Shown: one piece after another, positions 41,560-54,820 of the stretch
Numbering within the stretch: position 1 is the first letter of the stretch
How the letters are laid out: each line of letters starts with the position of its first letter
Assembly (NCBI RefSeq): GCF_032854445.1
Contig: NC_088300.1
Span: 69,044,984 to 69,108,983 of the forward strand
Source of the DNA: Liolophura sinensis
Taxonomy: Eukaryota; Mollusca; Polyplacophora; Chitonida; Chitonidae
Reading direction: 5' to 3'
Length of the DNA: 64,000 nucleotides
The notes under the pieces: model-generated
The model's input: only the letters and a program-made list of their open reading frames with translations
Database searches by the model: none
Told to the model about the DNA's origin: nothing
Position numbers and translations under genes: made by a program

Positions 41560-44500
41560 TATGGACAAAGAACGAACACTAAGTTTGTAAAAGGTTTTCG
41601 CGGAATCCTAGTGTTTATAATATTCGCTACACAAAGAGTCTCGTCGAGTAAGCTACTCGGTCACGCTGACCCCTTGTGCTTCACATTTGACTAATCCGAT
41701 TATTCCAAACATAGAAGGCTGTTCTCTCCTTTGACGAGATTCGCCCATTTGGAGTCAAGTATAAATGTAGTACTCTTTAAATATTAAAGAAGCCATGCTT
41801 ATAAGAAATGAATTCAGACAATTGTCGGTTGCGCTGACGGTAGACGAGCTCACGGATGTGCGCCCTTAGGGATCAACGATTGCCGTAGTTGACCAACAGA
41901 CCTTCAGACGGCAGGAGGTATTTCAAGTATCCAGGGAAGTTGAGGAGATTCTCTCCAAAGACCTAACCACCTCCATTTCAAAAACATAAGTTATCCTTAT
42001 AATACTTGTATTATTTATTTATTTATTTATTTATTTGCGCAGAGAGCAAACATCCTGAAATAGAATGTCAATAGGAAATGCTCGATTCTTGACAAGCGAT
42101 ATGCAGGAAAAGAAGCATATTTGCAAGCAGAGTATATAATAGTGAACCATAAGAAAGAAGATGTTGGTATTTACTAAAAGGAACATACCCCATGTCCTCA
42201 TGCTGCTAACAACTGTGTTTCACACTACGTCTTGCACTCGACCAAATTGTTTCTTTCTATATCGATCATTTGTTTTAAAAAAAATATAGAGTAAGGCGTT
42301 AAAAAACTTTATACTTGAAGGGTGTGTATTGTTGAGGACCCAAGGGAGTCCTGTGCTGACTGTCGAAATATTACGGAGCCATATTAGGCAGTAATCAGTC
42401 GTCGACGCTCGTGTGGACGTGTGCACAGTCACTTGTAAGTAAAGTCATCGGTGATATACTCACAGTTGGAGAATAACCCAATCTCGTAATAGAGCTGACT
42501 GCGATCGTATGAGTGAAAAATAATTCAATAAGTAACAGTTAGATATGCGTTTTTACTGTGGGATCTGTAAAAGCGAGTAAGTAGCAAACTTATAGATATA
42601 TATTTTTGAACCATAGACCATAGGATCCTAATATAGAAGTAAAATTTTAGTCCAATTTCTGCATTTAAAGATACTTTAACAAGATGCCATTTTGTTTTGT
42701 TTCCTTTGGGAGCTTGGAGGGGTGGGGGGGGGGCTCTAAAAAAATCTGAATGTTCCACTTTCGGCCATTGGCAACTACTTTTACATTTTAATATAAAAAA
42801 TAGATTGTCTGCCAAATATTCAAAGTAGCCTATACCTAGTTGACAAGGGCCACAGAAAAATGTAGGGCGAGCTGGGTTAAGCGAAAGTAGCCAGGCGACA
42901 TTTCATAATTGCCTCAGGTAGACTAACTCATATCCGGTCAAGGGAGGACAGGCCAATTTCCACAATATCATTGATGTCAAGCCTCACTTAATGTGCCAAT
43001 AAATGAGAAATTGAGCGAGCTCTGGTCGAGTATCAAGACGTTTGAAAAGCTAGAACATACGAGGTGTGGGTTCAAGCCCGGCAGTGGACAAGGAGTTTGT
43101 AGATTCCTCCTGCCTCACTTTTCGTGCATGAGGCCTTGGTATCAATAAGCGGTCGTGTTCAAAGTCACTCTGAAGAAAGTTCATGAGCAGTTTGCCAATG
43201 GCCGGAGAATTACCCAGAGCATTGTTTTAAACATAGCTTTCCGGGGTTTGTACGCGAAACCTAATTTTCCAATTGTCCAAAAGGACATGGCGAGTAAAAC
43301 CCTAACTGAGGTAAATGGCAAGAAGCCGGATTTCATTGGATTTACGTGACATGATTTGCCAACTATCACACTGTCGTAGCTGTTCTGGTTTTACTCTCTA
43401 TTCTGTAGTCTTTTACAGTGGGAGTAAAACAGTTTCTTACGTTTGGCAGATACGATCTAGTTTTAACGACCACTGCACTAGTAACTGCCTGGAACGCAAA
43501 TAATTTCCAACATATAATTTACCACGCTCTATGTAAGTGGAAGATCAACGCCCAGTTGCTACGGATGACATTGTGCAGTAAAAGCGTGAAGTCAGATTCC
43601 TGTCAAAAGCTCGAAAGCTTAAGTCACGAGATCAAGCGAGCGGAATCAACGTAAACATTTATGGTATAGAGATTCTTGGTATCTTCAGTTCGTCCGCATT
43701 TTAATACGTTAAGCAAACCGTGACTGATAAATTATCTGGGATGGTGTTCATACCTGTATAGTTTTCATGGCCTTTTTAGGTTTTGGTGCATGTTTCCCCA
43801 GGTGGTTAGTGATATTTTTCCATCTTTTCTGTCGGCGATGATGTCTCCGAGATGGCCGTCGGCTGTGGCTCTCCACGATGATTTTTCCGCGTGGGAGTAT
43901 ATGGTGGGAGGCTGGTCGTATTACGAACGGTCCTCAGTGCTCTGTGTCAAAGACAAGATACCCTGACGAAGTGGAGGTTGGGTGAGTTGGGCTGACTTTT
44001 GCCATTTATTTTGTAGCTCATACTCACACACATAACCCGCGGTTCTACGGTTTAATTGTGTCTTCAATATGCCTGGTCTCTGCACAAAATGGTTCTCTCG
44101 GCGTTAATCCAATTTAATCCTACCAGCTTTTTTTCAGGCCTACAATTTTCGATGCATAGGCTGTTTTACTTCCTTTTTTTTGGCTTGTATAATCAATGCA
44201 CGTGAAACTTCCCCTAACGTTTTCATCTCCATAGACATTTTCCTTTGGAGTCTACTTAGTTCGGTTTGCGTAAAGGTAAAAAGCTGAGTTCGACATTGCT
44301 ATGAACAGTTACGTCAGTATCCTGTAAGAGTGAAAGTCAAATGTCGAATGCACTCACTCGAAGTTTCTCAACTTTTATGATGGCAATAGGAAGGAGTGTC
44401 CAGAATCTCTCATGCTCTGCTTATCAGTTTTGTCGAATTTCACTTACTCCGGAGCTAAAGGCACCGGATGTGCATCGTGTAAAATAAAGACTTCACGTGC

Positions 44501-44723
44501 ACTGGATATATGAACAGTTGTAATCAAAGTGCAACTGAGACACTTATTTTAGATTAAGGATAACTTATAAACTAGCATTGTACACGATTTGGATAAGGCC
44601 GATGAGTTAGGTTCACTTTAATTCGTAATACACTTTTTTCTATGTTTTCTGTTCAGGTCGTTAATTGTACAACATACCGTTAGATGCATACATCGCGTTT
44701 ACCAGATCACTGTTCAACATTTC
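41560..44723. other. Non-coding stretch
   Basis: No supported gene. A TTTATTTATTTATTTATTTA run lies near 42009. A tRNA-like B box (GGGTTCAAGCCCGG) lies near 43068. Near 43285-43425 is a copy of the dispersed repeat also seen at 6076-6210. A short open frame at 43789-43965 has no recognised domain. Confidence 0.4.
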
Positions 44724-44985
44724 GGACACTCACATGCTCTATTTGACTAATGCATACCGCTGAATCATTTAACTAAATTGTTTTCAAAAGAAGTTCCACG
44801 ACATGTTCCCGGCTCTCAAATGTTGTATTTGACTAAGGCATGCCGCTGAATGTCTTCACTAAATTGTTTTCTAAGGAAGCTCCACGAAGTGTTCCTGGCA
44901 CTTAAGTATTGTATTGAACAAAAGGCATACTGTCGAATGTTTAAATTAATTATTTTCCAAGGAAAGGTCATGAATTGTTCTCGGA
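44724..44985. repeat. 86-87 bp tandem repeat, three units
   Basis: Units begin near 44725, 44811 and 44898 with (T/C)ACATGCTCTATTTGACTAA-like sequence and contain GCATACCGCTGAAT, CTAAATTGTTTTC and GTTCCACGA(C/A)(A/G)TGTTCC. Divergence increases rightward. Confidence 0.75.
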
Positions 44986-45722
44986 TATATTCTTTTAAGA
45001 TGTGGTCTAGACCTACGTATCTCTGTACCTAAAGATGCGCATTATAATTTACTAGATGTGATGCTTAGTGTATACTGTCAAGATCTGTAAATATAAACAA
45101 GTTTAACTGGATTGTCTCACGTATTAAGAAATTCTACAAACGTCGGGGCGAGTTGACTTGCAGTGTTTTGGATATCCAGCAATAATTAAAAAGAGTTTCG
45201 GTGCGGATGCTTTAGTGTGAGATGTATTTAAGCTAGGGTAGCAGCATACATTCGGATTTCGATGAAAATCCACATCATTGACATGTCGTCTGTAACTTCT
45301 GTAATATAACCAGTCAAATACACCTGAGCTTCGTTCATCAATACCTTCAAAAACGTGAAATACGAGTCCCACCCTTCACCTATATTAAACAAGGACAGCT
45401 CAGATGAGCTCTTTCCTGGCGAAGATAATACTGGGTGAAACGATAAGGATCAGCTTGGGAAGGATTCCAGTACAGGGTTTACTATTGCCTAGACCATAAG
45501 TAATGGTGTAGGCCTACTGGAAGAGGGCGAAGGGGGTAGGGTTGGGTGGGGGTGGGAGTAAGAAATCCACTTTCCAACTGAATTGTTTCTGGGTTTGTGT
45601 ATGAAACTATGAAAGAACGCGATGTTGACAGCATGACACAGTTATCGTGCTTGTCTTAGGTAGAGATTCAGATCACTGGGTTACGGAAACAGATGCTTTA
45701 TTTGTTCAGTCAAGGGCGCTGG

Positions 45723-46824
45723 AAAGGACCTGGTATGGTAAAGCGGAGAATAGGCCCCAGAGAGGGCTAAGAAAGTGCAAATTTCAAAATCCCAGCACAA
45801 CTGTGTAAATTTCCAAATCGAGAGTATACGCCTTGGTCGAAGCAACCATTATATGATAATAAAAGAGATCGTTGCTTCGTAATAACCCGGCCAGATCGCA
45901 CTCTCGATCAAAATCGCCAATTTTATTTCACACGAGACATTGTGTTTTTAATTTTACAGTATGAAGATCAATGTTAACAAGAAGTATATCTTTAGTGAAA
46001 CTTTCATGTGTGTATTTCTAAGTGCTGTGAAATTTTCGTTTTGTTTGAGGTTTCCCTTCATATGTAAAACATAAACTTTATAAAGTGACCAATTTTGTTA
46101 TATTTTGGCAAGCTTAAAATCCCTGTTTCTGCCATGGTGTATAAGACATGTTCCATAGTGCACTAACCAAGTCACCATGGAAGAACAGGTTGTACCTCAA
46201 GGAAAGGTTCGAATCTTTGTTGTTCTTTTTTGTTTGGAAACATACTTTTGTGTGAATAAAGATAAAGAACGTCTTGCATTAAATAAGTGGTATCATGAAT
46301 TAGAATGGATATTTGTTAAGATGGCATTACGTAACGTGTGGCAACAATAAGGAAATCATACGTGAACCCTGGTTGAGAGCACAAGTGGTCATCTAGCTAT
46401 CATTAACATTAACACGATATGCGTAGCGGAAGTATAAGGTTGAAAGTTGCATTTGTTATATATTTATTTAATTGACTGGTGACCAACCGCGTGCTCAAGA
46501 ATTTTTCAGAAAGTTACATTTTGGTAGGGTGATTTTCCCCACTCCACAGTGTCTAATTTAAAGAAAGAGATATTTCAGCTGGACTGAAGTAGGCTACCAT
46601 TTGTCGATTTAATGACGTGGGCATCTTTTCAATGCAGGTATGGAGCTAAGTCTCATGTTTGCCAAAAAAAAACAGGAACAGAAGAGTAAAACAGACTTCA
46701 AAAAAGAAGTAGCCTTACGAGTGTGTATTCAGTTGTCACTGACAGCTACAGTCAGTTTCGCTTCATGAGGTGCGCAGTTTCTTGCACTGGGGCGGATTCT
46801 CCACCTAACCATACCAGGCCCTTT
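45723..46824 (+). mobile_element. Non-autonomous DNA transposon family H, copy 2 (about 1.1 kb)
   Basis: Left TIR 45723-45760 (AAAGGACCTGGTATGG, GAGAATAGGCCCCAG) and right TIR 46787-46824 (complement AAAGGGCCTGGTATGG, GAGAATCCGCCCCAG) form a clear 38-base inverted pair. The interior is collinear with 32614-33661 over about 1 kb (AAATTTCAAAATCCCAGCAC, ATGAAGATCAATGTTAAC, CTTCATGAGGTGC). No transposase frame, so it must be mobilised in trans. Target-site duplication not resolved. Confidence 0.85.
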
Positions 46825-49782
46825 ACCCCTTTGTCAGCTCTATAGGTGACCATCCATCCAACATGTCGCTCTGTCAGTTGTTTTTGTATGTTGTGGGTAA
46901 TATGTTGCACATCCAACGTAACGTTTTGACAGACAGTGGCCACGTTGAAATATGTCAATTTAAGGTTGCTTTCCATTGATTTTCGAACTCATCAGGTATG
47001 AACTTAACATAAGGCGAAATCACACTTTAGAGTGAGATTTGAGAGTTATCAGTCCATTCTAAAATAGAACTAATTCTATACTTCCTTCGAACCTACGTTC
47101 ATAATATCAGCTCTGAGATACATACTATCCATTTTAAATTGTTTCTGTCAGACTTCTTTCAAAACTACAGGAAAAGTCACTTGATCACCTGCAATGTGAT
47201 TTTGTCCTTGTCAAACCACTGGGAGCCGCCGTGTTGGACTACTTTGTGTAAATGATATTCCTTTCGTTGCATGTGCAAATCTAAATTAGTGTGGTCTAGA
47301 GGAGTCATCGAGAGAATGCGATTGGTGCCATTTTGCATTACAGGATCTATGTCCCCCTTTATATCAAGACTGTGTCTACTTATGCCTGAATGATCTTAAC
47401 GTTGTAATAATCATGGCGCTGACTCACCATTCCTAAAACACTTGGAGGCACATTTTGAAAATGTTGTGAAATGAATGAAGAATGTTCTGGAATTGCATAC
47501 CCAGATCCAGAGTAAGGTTTTCCTGGGCACACAGTTGACTCACCACTAGCTCACTTGTAGCAGGATATCAGATATTCATTACTATTTTCATATGATTCAC
47601 CCGATAATGGAGTGTACGAATACTGCTATAATCGGTGGATATGTCGTCCTGTCAACAAGGGGCGTTCTTTAAGCGTTCCACAGCCATTCCACGAGCAAAA
47701 TATAACGGCTAGCTTCTAGGTAGTATGTGAAAAATTCACCGTCGATGGCTACGCCTAACAAATTCCCCCTATCCAATCAGGAAGTACGATAAAGATACCT
47801 CTGTCAGGAGAGCCTTTACCGACAGGCAGCGCTGGAATAGTGCAGGTTACAACACACAGAGTGATCAAATAAAACAGAGAAAATCGCTTATGTGTAAAAT
47901 CACCGCCCAGATAGAATTCGTGTACACGTGAATGTCTCAAGGTAATTGAATGGGAATAAAACTCAAAGAATACACCTCTGTAATTATTATATTTTTACCA
48001 GATTACGTTGACACGGTTACATTAAGCCGGAATATTACATGTGTTTTGAGGGCTATGTTTCCTTTTTTTTAACACTGTTCTGAAAGGTGGGGTTATAAAC
48101 AATAACAATGAAGCATTATACAGAGATACATTGTTCAGTATAATGCCGAAATACACGTGGATAAACTAAAATTACCACGACAACGTCGCAAGTAAAACAT
48201 ACCAGCGTGGGATGCACTCAGAAACAAATAGCAACAAAACTACACATATGGAAAAAACGGCACGCTTTTGGGGACCTGTCTGTCTTCGCAAGACAAATGC
48301 ACAACAAAAATATTCCTGTTGTTCAAATGTATGAAGATACATTTGGTTGACGCTGTTCAAATTTTCTTTGACATCGGTACACAGAAACACGAATGATATT
48401 TTCATAATAATTGGCGTTCTGGTACGTTTGGCAAACTAACATACCTACTGCAAAGGTAAATTCCGGGTTTTTTTCATGCGGGGGTGCCTAAATCGAGTGT
48501 GGGTGCAGGTAACTCGCTGTCGATCGGTCAGTTTCAACCGAACTGGAACTTTTTGCGTGTTCGTTAGAACACTGACCAGAAAACGTTTATTAAAAAAATA
48601 ACTTTATGACCGTGTGTCTAACATTTTAGACGTATCGAGTTACAAAATAAATATCTACACCTGGGTGCCTTTGAACGTGTGTTCTGTCATTATTGATGTT
48701 TAGTTCAAACAAAAATTGTTGACAAATATAATACCTATCGGATATCACGTTTGGACGGTTCATATACGTTAGGTCTATTCGCTATCCCGTTGTGTACTGG
48801 CTTTGTTAAACAAACATGTTGACCAGAAGCTGGTGGTTTCAGAAATACTTTCACTTAAACATCAGATTGACCAGAACTGATGACGTCAGCACGGCAGAAT
48901 AGAAAACCCATGAAATGCGACGTTTTCAGACGTCGTCCGTAGTTTGCGAGATTCGTTCGAGGGGTATTAAATAACTTTGATAAACGTGGGCACAGTTCAT
49001 ACGTCATTCAAAGCAAAAACGAATGTGTCAAATTTCGGATGCTGCCATTTCCAATCGGTTTGGAATGGTTCCCTATTTTTATTGTTTGTGACAAGTTTTT
49101 AAAAAAAAATTAAACAAAAAAAGACGTAACTCTGAAATGATGATTGGTGAAGGTACAGAAATGTGTAAAATATTTGGATATTGTTGTTTTTCATTTTTGT
49201 GCGTTGCAGCATATTTTTCGTAAGTACTCGTGAATTGTCGGAAATTACGCCAGCAGGTAGGTGTGAACCTCATGCCTGTTCGGAAGCACCGATTCTCCCT
49301 CCACTGTTCTCTCGATAATATATCTTTTCATTCCCAAATCAAAACAGCTCTCAGTGCCCTATATCATTAATCGTCGGGATAACTGTCTTGATGAAGTTAT
49401 GTCTATACAGTTTTACAGCAGTTTTACAGCTTTCACGCAGTCTTACACCTCATAAACTAAAGGAAAATTACAAGATACATTGCGCTTCATAACCCCCTGA
49501 ACTGCTGATAAGCCAGCAAGATAAACAGGAAGTCATATACTGAAATAAGTGTTTCGTTTATAAACACATATCTGTTACAGCTTAGGGACGTGCCTTGTTA
49601 TTTACACACCTGGACGCGTTTCTTAGTTGGTTGATTTGTTTGGAAGATTCATCACTTCTGAATAGACAAAACTTCTGAATAAATTGTCGAATATCCCGGA
49701 ACTGGTGGCGGTGCAAGGAAAAGTTCATTGTGCGGTTCAAAGAGAACCTTGAACTTAACACCATGACAAAATTAAAAACATG
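46825..49782. other. AT-rich non-coding stretch
   Basis: No gene, SINE or tandem repeat that I can support. Scattered short open frames lack protein-like composition. Confidence 0.4.
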
Positions 49783-50095
49783 GTTTAACAGGGTTTACAG
49801 ATAAGTCGATAGCAGTTTAGGTAACTGGCGTCGCATTGTTTTTAAATAACTATGATCTCACCTGGGCAATGGGTTGTTGTCGTCGAGACTGATCTTATGG
49901 ACTTTAACATTAGGAATTAGAACAAGTGTTCTATCTTCATTTTCCTAGACTTTATAGACTTTCAATATATCTATGTGTTGAGCTTGTGCTGTTACGTGTC
50001 ACTGACTAAGGGCGATTTTTTGAGGCGAGTATGACTGATTTTACAGAGAGTTGAATATAGGCGATACGCTAAAAGAAACAGACTAGAGTTGTATA
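49783..50095. mobile_element. MITE family D, truncated copy (right part)
   Basis: From TTTAGGTAACTGGCGTCGC and TATGATCTCACCTGGGCAAT to the right terminus ACTGATTTTACAGAGAGTTG, AATATAGGCG, AAAGAAACAGACTA. The left terminus is missing. Confidence 0.65.
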
Positions 50096-51996
50096 GGATC
50101 TTTCCATTGGTTAGTCATTGATTATTTATCTGACAATTCCGTCTTTCTTTCTCAAAGCATATTCATAAACACTTAGAGAAAAATTTCTAACACAACTGAC
50201 TTGGGCTCGGATATCACCGGTTATGTGTCATGTTTTACCAACCATCACACTGTCGTCGTTCCTCGTTTTGCGCTAACGCTGTAGTTTCCTGTTATACATG
50301 GATACAGTCAAAAACTTAATCTGTAATTTTACGGAAAATCTGTTGTCCGACTCATGTTAGAATACTCTGCTATAGTAGCAGGTAATTCAAGCATAAAGAT
50401 TCTATTAGGACTAAGAGGATATCAAGTTGAATACTAGTATGACAAAATTATGTTACGATGACAGAATACATTCTAACATCACTCAGACAGCAGACCATCT
50501 GTTAAAATTAAACAGTTAATTGTTTAAGTGTACCTGTACATTGATTCAACATTCATTTAGACCAATAACACGTCCGAAATATTGGACTCTTAACTGATAT
50601 TTTGGGAACCGCGTGATCGTAGGAGGCAGGCATGTCATCATTATTTCGACGAGAAGATTAGGGCTAATTTCCCAGATTGAACAGCACGTGGTGACCTTGA
50701 TGTATTCCATAAGGATGAGTTCTAATAATCTAAAGGTTAAAGATCAATTATTACTGAGGGAAATCTGCGATAGGGCGCTCGCTCTTCTGAGCAAGCGTTC
50801 CACGACACCCTTTCTGCGCTAGATTTCTCCGCGATGTGATCATTGAGAGAGGAGTAAAGCGTAAGGCGGAAGTACTTAACCGATATTCATAGACATTAAT
50901 GTGTCAGAAATCACGTGACCGTCACGAGAAAGGTGTCGATGAACTAAAATCCAACACAGCAAGACGTCATAGAAGAAGTTCTCAAGAGTATAGAAAAGGT
51001 GGCAAAAGCGTGATATGTGTCGTGATTGGCGAATCTTATAGCCATGCACACGTCAATATGCTCATGTCTGAGTTGTCGTGAAAGATTCAATGAAATTTAC
51101 CGAGTCTCGGGTAACATGGCGCCAAGGGGCATCCGTAGCCGAGGGGTTAGCTTGCCAGCACAGCACAATAACTTATATTCAGGCGTCTGTAACATCATAT
51201 TTGCTACTAAACTTGTCTTTACGGCTACACTTTGCCAAGAAAATGCAGTTGGAATACTTTTTCTAATTAATAATGATAAACTCCATCAGCTTGGGTTCGA
51301 CACCAAGAACTCAGTGCCTCGGATGACGTCATAATTATTAAAAAACCAGGGGTGTTACGTGTCACCAACGATGGCCTTTATGTTGAATTGTTGGAATATG
51401 GTTGTTATATTTAACAGAATACTCTGCTACAATAACGGATAACATTCTAGCATCACTGAGATAACAGAAGTTCTCTTAAAATTAACAGATTATTTTTTTC
51501 AGTGTATATGTCAACATTATCTGGCTGTAGACATCAGATTATTTACTGAATAATATATATATATATATTAGGACAAAACATTCTTTCCTGTCGATATTGG
51601 GAAGACATTTCCCCAAAAACGGAAAAACTTATAAAAACAATTTTTCTCAGTCACAAAAATGGCTGCTCCGAGTGCTTCATACAACATGGCAGCTCGGAGT
51701 GAATTGTACGTCAATGCTATATTCTTAATGTTGAAATCCATTTTTTTGTTTGCTTTCAAACTCCTACTTGATTTTTTAAACATTTTTCTACGGTACCTGT
51801 CGCTGATCTCTTCGTTTTACCTCTATATACAGTAGCAGACTTTATGTTCACTTTAATGTTCACCTTCAGTGGAAAAGGACTTCAAACCGTCGGCCGAAAA
51901 GACAGGCCGCCGAACTGATGACGTTGATCTCTCTCACATCATGCTATGACGATTTACGTGTAACAACACGCCGTCTGTCTATCATACTTTAACATT
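50096..51996. other. Non-coding stretch with repeat fragments
   Basis: Around 50340-50540 and 51405-51560 are two diverged copies of one segment (AGAATACTCTGCTA, CATCACT(C/G)AGA, TTAAAATTAA(A)CAG). A tRNA-like SINE head lies near 51130, and 51215-51345 resembles the left-centre part of MITE family D (TACTTTTTCTAATT, CACCAAGAACT, GACGTCATAATTA). No supported gene. Confidence 0.45.
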
Positions 51997-52009
51997 CGCT
52001 TCTACATGA

Positions 52010-52375
52010 GTGAGTGAGTGAGTGCTTGGGGTTTAACGTCGTACTCAACAATTTTTCAGTCACATGACGACGAATGAATCCTTAGGGTGCATGTACGTGT
52101 AATGTGCCTCCTTGTAGCAGGACGGATTTCCACTGCTCTTTTATCTAGTGCTGCTTCACTGAGACGACTTACCGAAGGCAAGTAAGTGGCCCCGCCCGAG
52201 CCATTATACTGATACGGGTCAACCAGTCGTTGCACTATCCCCTTCATGCTGAACGCCAAGCGAGGAAGTTACAACTTCCTCTTTTAAAGTCTTAGGTGTG
52301 ACTCGATCAAGGATTGATCCTGGATCTACCGGTCCCGAAGTAGACGCTCTACCAACTGTGCTATCCGGGCCGGTC
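52010..52375 (-). mobile_element. SINE family B, full length with target-site duplication
   Basis: The complement starts at a tRNA head (GGCCCGGATAGCACAGTTGG, TAGAGCG), has a GATTGATCC-type box, the body shared with 25945-26210, then CATGTGACTGAAAAATTGTT, GAGTACGACGTTAAACCCC and a CACTCACTCACTCA tail. It is flanked by a perfect 13-base direct repeat CGCTTCTACATGA at 51997-52009 and 52376-52388. Confidence 0.93.
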
Positions 52376-52799
52376 CGCTTCTACATGAATGAAGTCGTGA
52401 AACCACTTTTTATTCGATGTATGAGATGGGCAAATCCACGCAGTTCTGACAAACGGTCTAATATACGAATCAAATCGGGTATTTTCAGGTATGGAGAGGA
52501 CCCGAACTGCTTTCGTCACAGAACATGCATCACATCTGTCTCCAGCTAACCGCAAATAAAGCGTTAAGCCCGTAATGAGTATGTCACCATCCATAAATCT
52601 CTTTTTTAGAAAATGCGTGGATGAAGTCAGCGCGACTTTGGAGACTAGCGGATATAAATTGATCATACTGTAGAACCGTCTTTACAGGAGAATTCAGAAG
52701 TGAAGAGTACATGCAGAACAGGTAATGGATATTGCAATTCCTGGCGGAAGCAGTACACTTAAAGTCGGGGACAGGCAGATAACAGTTCTATTATTAAAT

Positions 52800-53000
52800 G
52801 TATGATGACTTTGTTTTTTCATTTATTTTTATATTTGATTTGTCCCTTATGATGGGGGATAAAGTCACGATTATCCGCAATCAGCTGTCTGATTGTTACC
52901 ACGTACGACTAGTATAGTAGTCAGCGTGAGCTGGACTTGAAATTGGAGCGATCGTAGCAGGTTATAGCACGTTAACCACGGAGCCAAGGATGTCTGGTTT
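52800..53000 (-). mobile_element. Degenerate SINE family A-like remnant
   Basis: The complement reads GGCTCCGTGGTTAACGTGC, TTCAAGTCCAGCTCACGCTG, CGTACGTGGTAA and GATAATCGTGA, the block order of family A with heavy divergence. Confidence 0.4.
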
Positions 53001-53263
53001 GGCGAGACTCAATGACTTTCTTGCAGTGTATAATGAAAGCTTGGCGTCTGCCTCTTTTTTCCTTCTGTTTACCTAATAGGAGTAACACTGTGAAGGACCG
53101 CGTTGTTGTTGTTCTTGTTACTGGGTATAATTCTTCTCATTTTTGAGCTTGGGGGTGGGAGCAGTTTTTATTTATTTTGGAAATCAGTTTTAATTAATCG
53201 CTTGTTCAGAGTGTTTGATTACACATTCATTTTTTACCTGACAGGTGAGATAACCACTCCACG

Positions 53264-53381
53264 ATGATTCAATGTAGATGGTTACCATCCGCCCTTCTCC
53301 TGCTCACGATTTTCATTGGTGTATTCGGCACAAGAGGGCGACCCGGGCATATACGACAGGGTTCACGGACCCGATTCACAG
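53264..53381 (+). CDS. Signal-peptide exon of a small secreted protein (exon 1)
   Basis: The ATG at 53264 opens 39 codons plus one base up to a consensus donor (CACAG|GTAAGTCAC, GT at 53382). The product is a classical signal peptide (MIQCRWLPSALLLLTIFIGV, then FGTRG as a likely cleavage region) followed by a basic stretch (HIRQGSRTRF). A polypyrimidine-AG (TTTTTTACCTGACAG) ends at 53244, so a 5' untranslated exon may be spliced here. Phase 1 fits the exon at 58565. Function unknown; the protein is exported. Confidence 0.6.
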
Positions 53382-54603
53382 GTAAGTCACATAAAGCGAT
53401 GACGTTATACACACGTATTGCAGTATATGAACCACACAGCGTTTCATTGCACAGCTTGCTGTGCACTGACGTTCATAATCTTGCTGGAAAATAACCACGT
53501 TGAGGCCATTGATTTGGCGTGAAATTTATGTAAGGCGACATCACGCTTTAGACTGAAGGACATTTTAGACCAGTTACGTCCAATATATTGCCATTAACAT
53601 CACTGCATATTTTTACCTAATTCGACTTAAACCATCGAGCTATGGAGCATGTAATTTTCTACTGTTTAAGCATTTGCATGAACAGTTATAATAAAACCCT
53701 TACTGGGTTGAATTGACAAGAGCCGTATTATTTCTAAAAGAGGTAAAACCTTAGTCCTTCTTTATATACACTATGCATATAGTACTGTCTGGGCCTGTAG
53801 GATCGATACGAGGGACTGTGATCGCACTGAAGCCTTTTTCTTTACTAGCTCAAGCCAAGTGTCAAGCACTCAAAGATCTACTTTCTCAAGTTTTGACCAC
53901 TCACTATTGTCACGTGTGTATACGAGACTCCAGTTACTTTTATTTGAACAAAACTTCAAATTGGTTCTTAAAATTGTGTAGAGTATCAACTTAATATCCA
54001 GACACATCAGGAGGCCAAGTAATGAAGCCTTTGGATTCCTTTGACAACAGTTTATATTCGTAAAATATGCAGCACAGGCAATGTTAAAGGCTGTCCGTCT
54101 GAATAAATGGTTCTCGAAACAAACGAACCCAGAGGGATTCATGGCCTACGCAAATGGACGACCACCCATAGAGCAATGGAATCAGTCGTCAGCGAGCGTG
54201 GTCTCTGTTAAGAGGACAGCCCTTGAAACATTAATAGCTATCTGACAATTTCCACCAGTTGGCTCGTTTCAATATTGCAAACCTTACCAGTCTGGTTGGT
54301 CGGTGTTCAGTACATTCGTTCGTATTGGTGCTCCAGTTTGTTCTAATCTCTACACGGTAATACGCCTTTATGAATCTCGATGAATATTTATAGGCCAATC
54401 CCTGAAAACAATTGGTTCACGGAAATTTATATAGCGTGTTCAATCCAAAAATTTGTTATTAAAGCGTTTCCCTGTCTGTCACTCTGGTTCAACAGCATTC
54501 CACTCATAAGCGTTGTACAGGTACATTTTCAAAACAATATCTCCAAAATGACTGTCTCTAGTATTATTATCGAATGCGTTCCGTTGAGCTACTATAAGTT
54601 TAT

Positions 54604-54820
54604 TTTATTTATTTATTTATTTATTTGATGGGTGTTTTACGCCGTGCTCAAGAATATTCCACTTATACGACGGAGGCCAGCATTATGGTGGGAGGAAACC
54701 GGGCACAGCCCGGGGAAATCCACTGGAGCTGGACTTTAACTCACAGAGACCGCATTGATGAGAAGCTCCTGGGTCATTACGCTGCGCTAGCGCGCTATCC
54801 AGCTGAGCCACGGAGGCCCC
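54604..54820 (-). mobile_element. SINE family A with internal deletion
   Basis: The complement has the head (GGGCCTCCGTGGCTCAGCTGG, ATAGCGCGCTAGCGCAGCG), CTCATCAATGCGGTCTC, then jumps from CCAGCTCCAG to GATTTCCCCGGGCTGTGCCC and continues to TATAAGTGGAATATTCTTGA, GCACGGCGTAAAACACC and an AAATAAATA tail. Confidence 0.85.

Noticed and set aside
43789-43965. 58-codon rightward frame (MFPQVVSDIFPSF start)
   Set aside because: Open and moderately protein-like, but no homology, splice site or context supports it.
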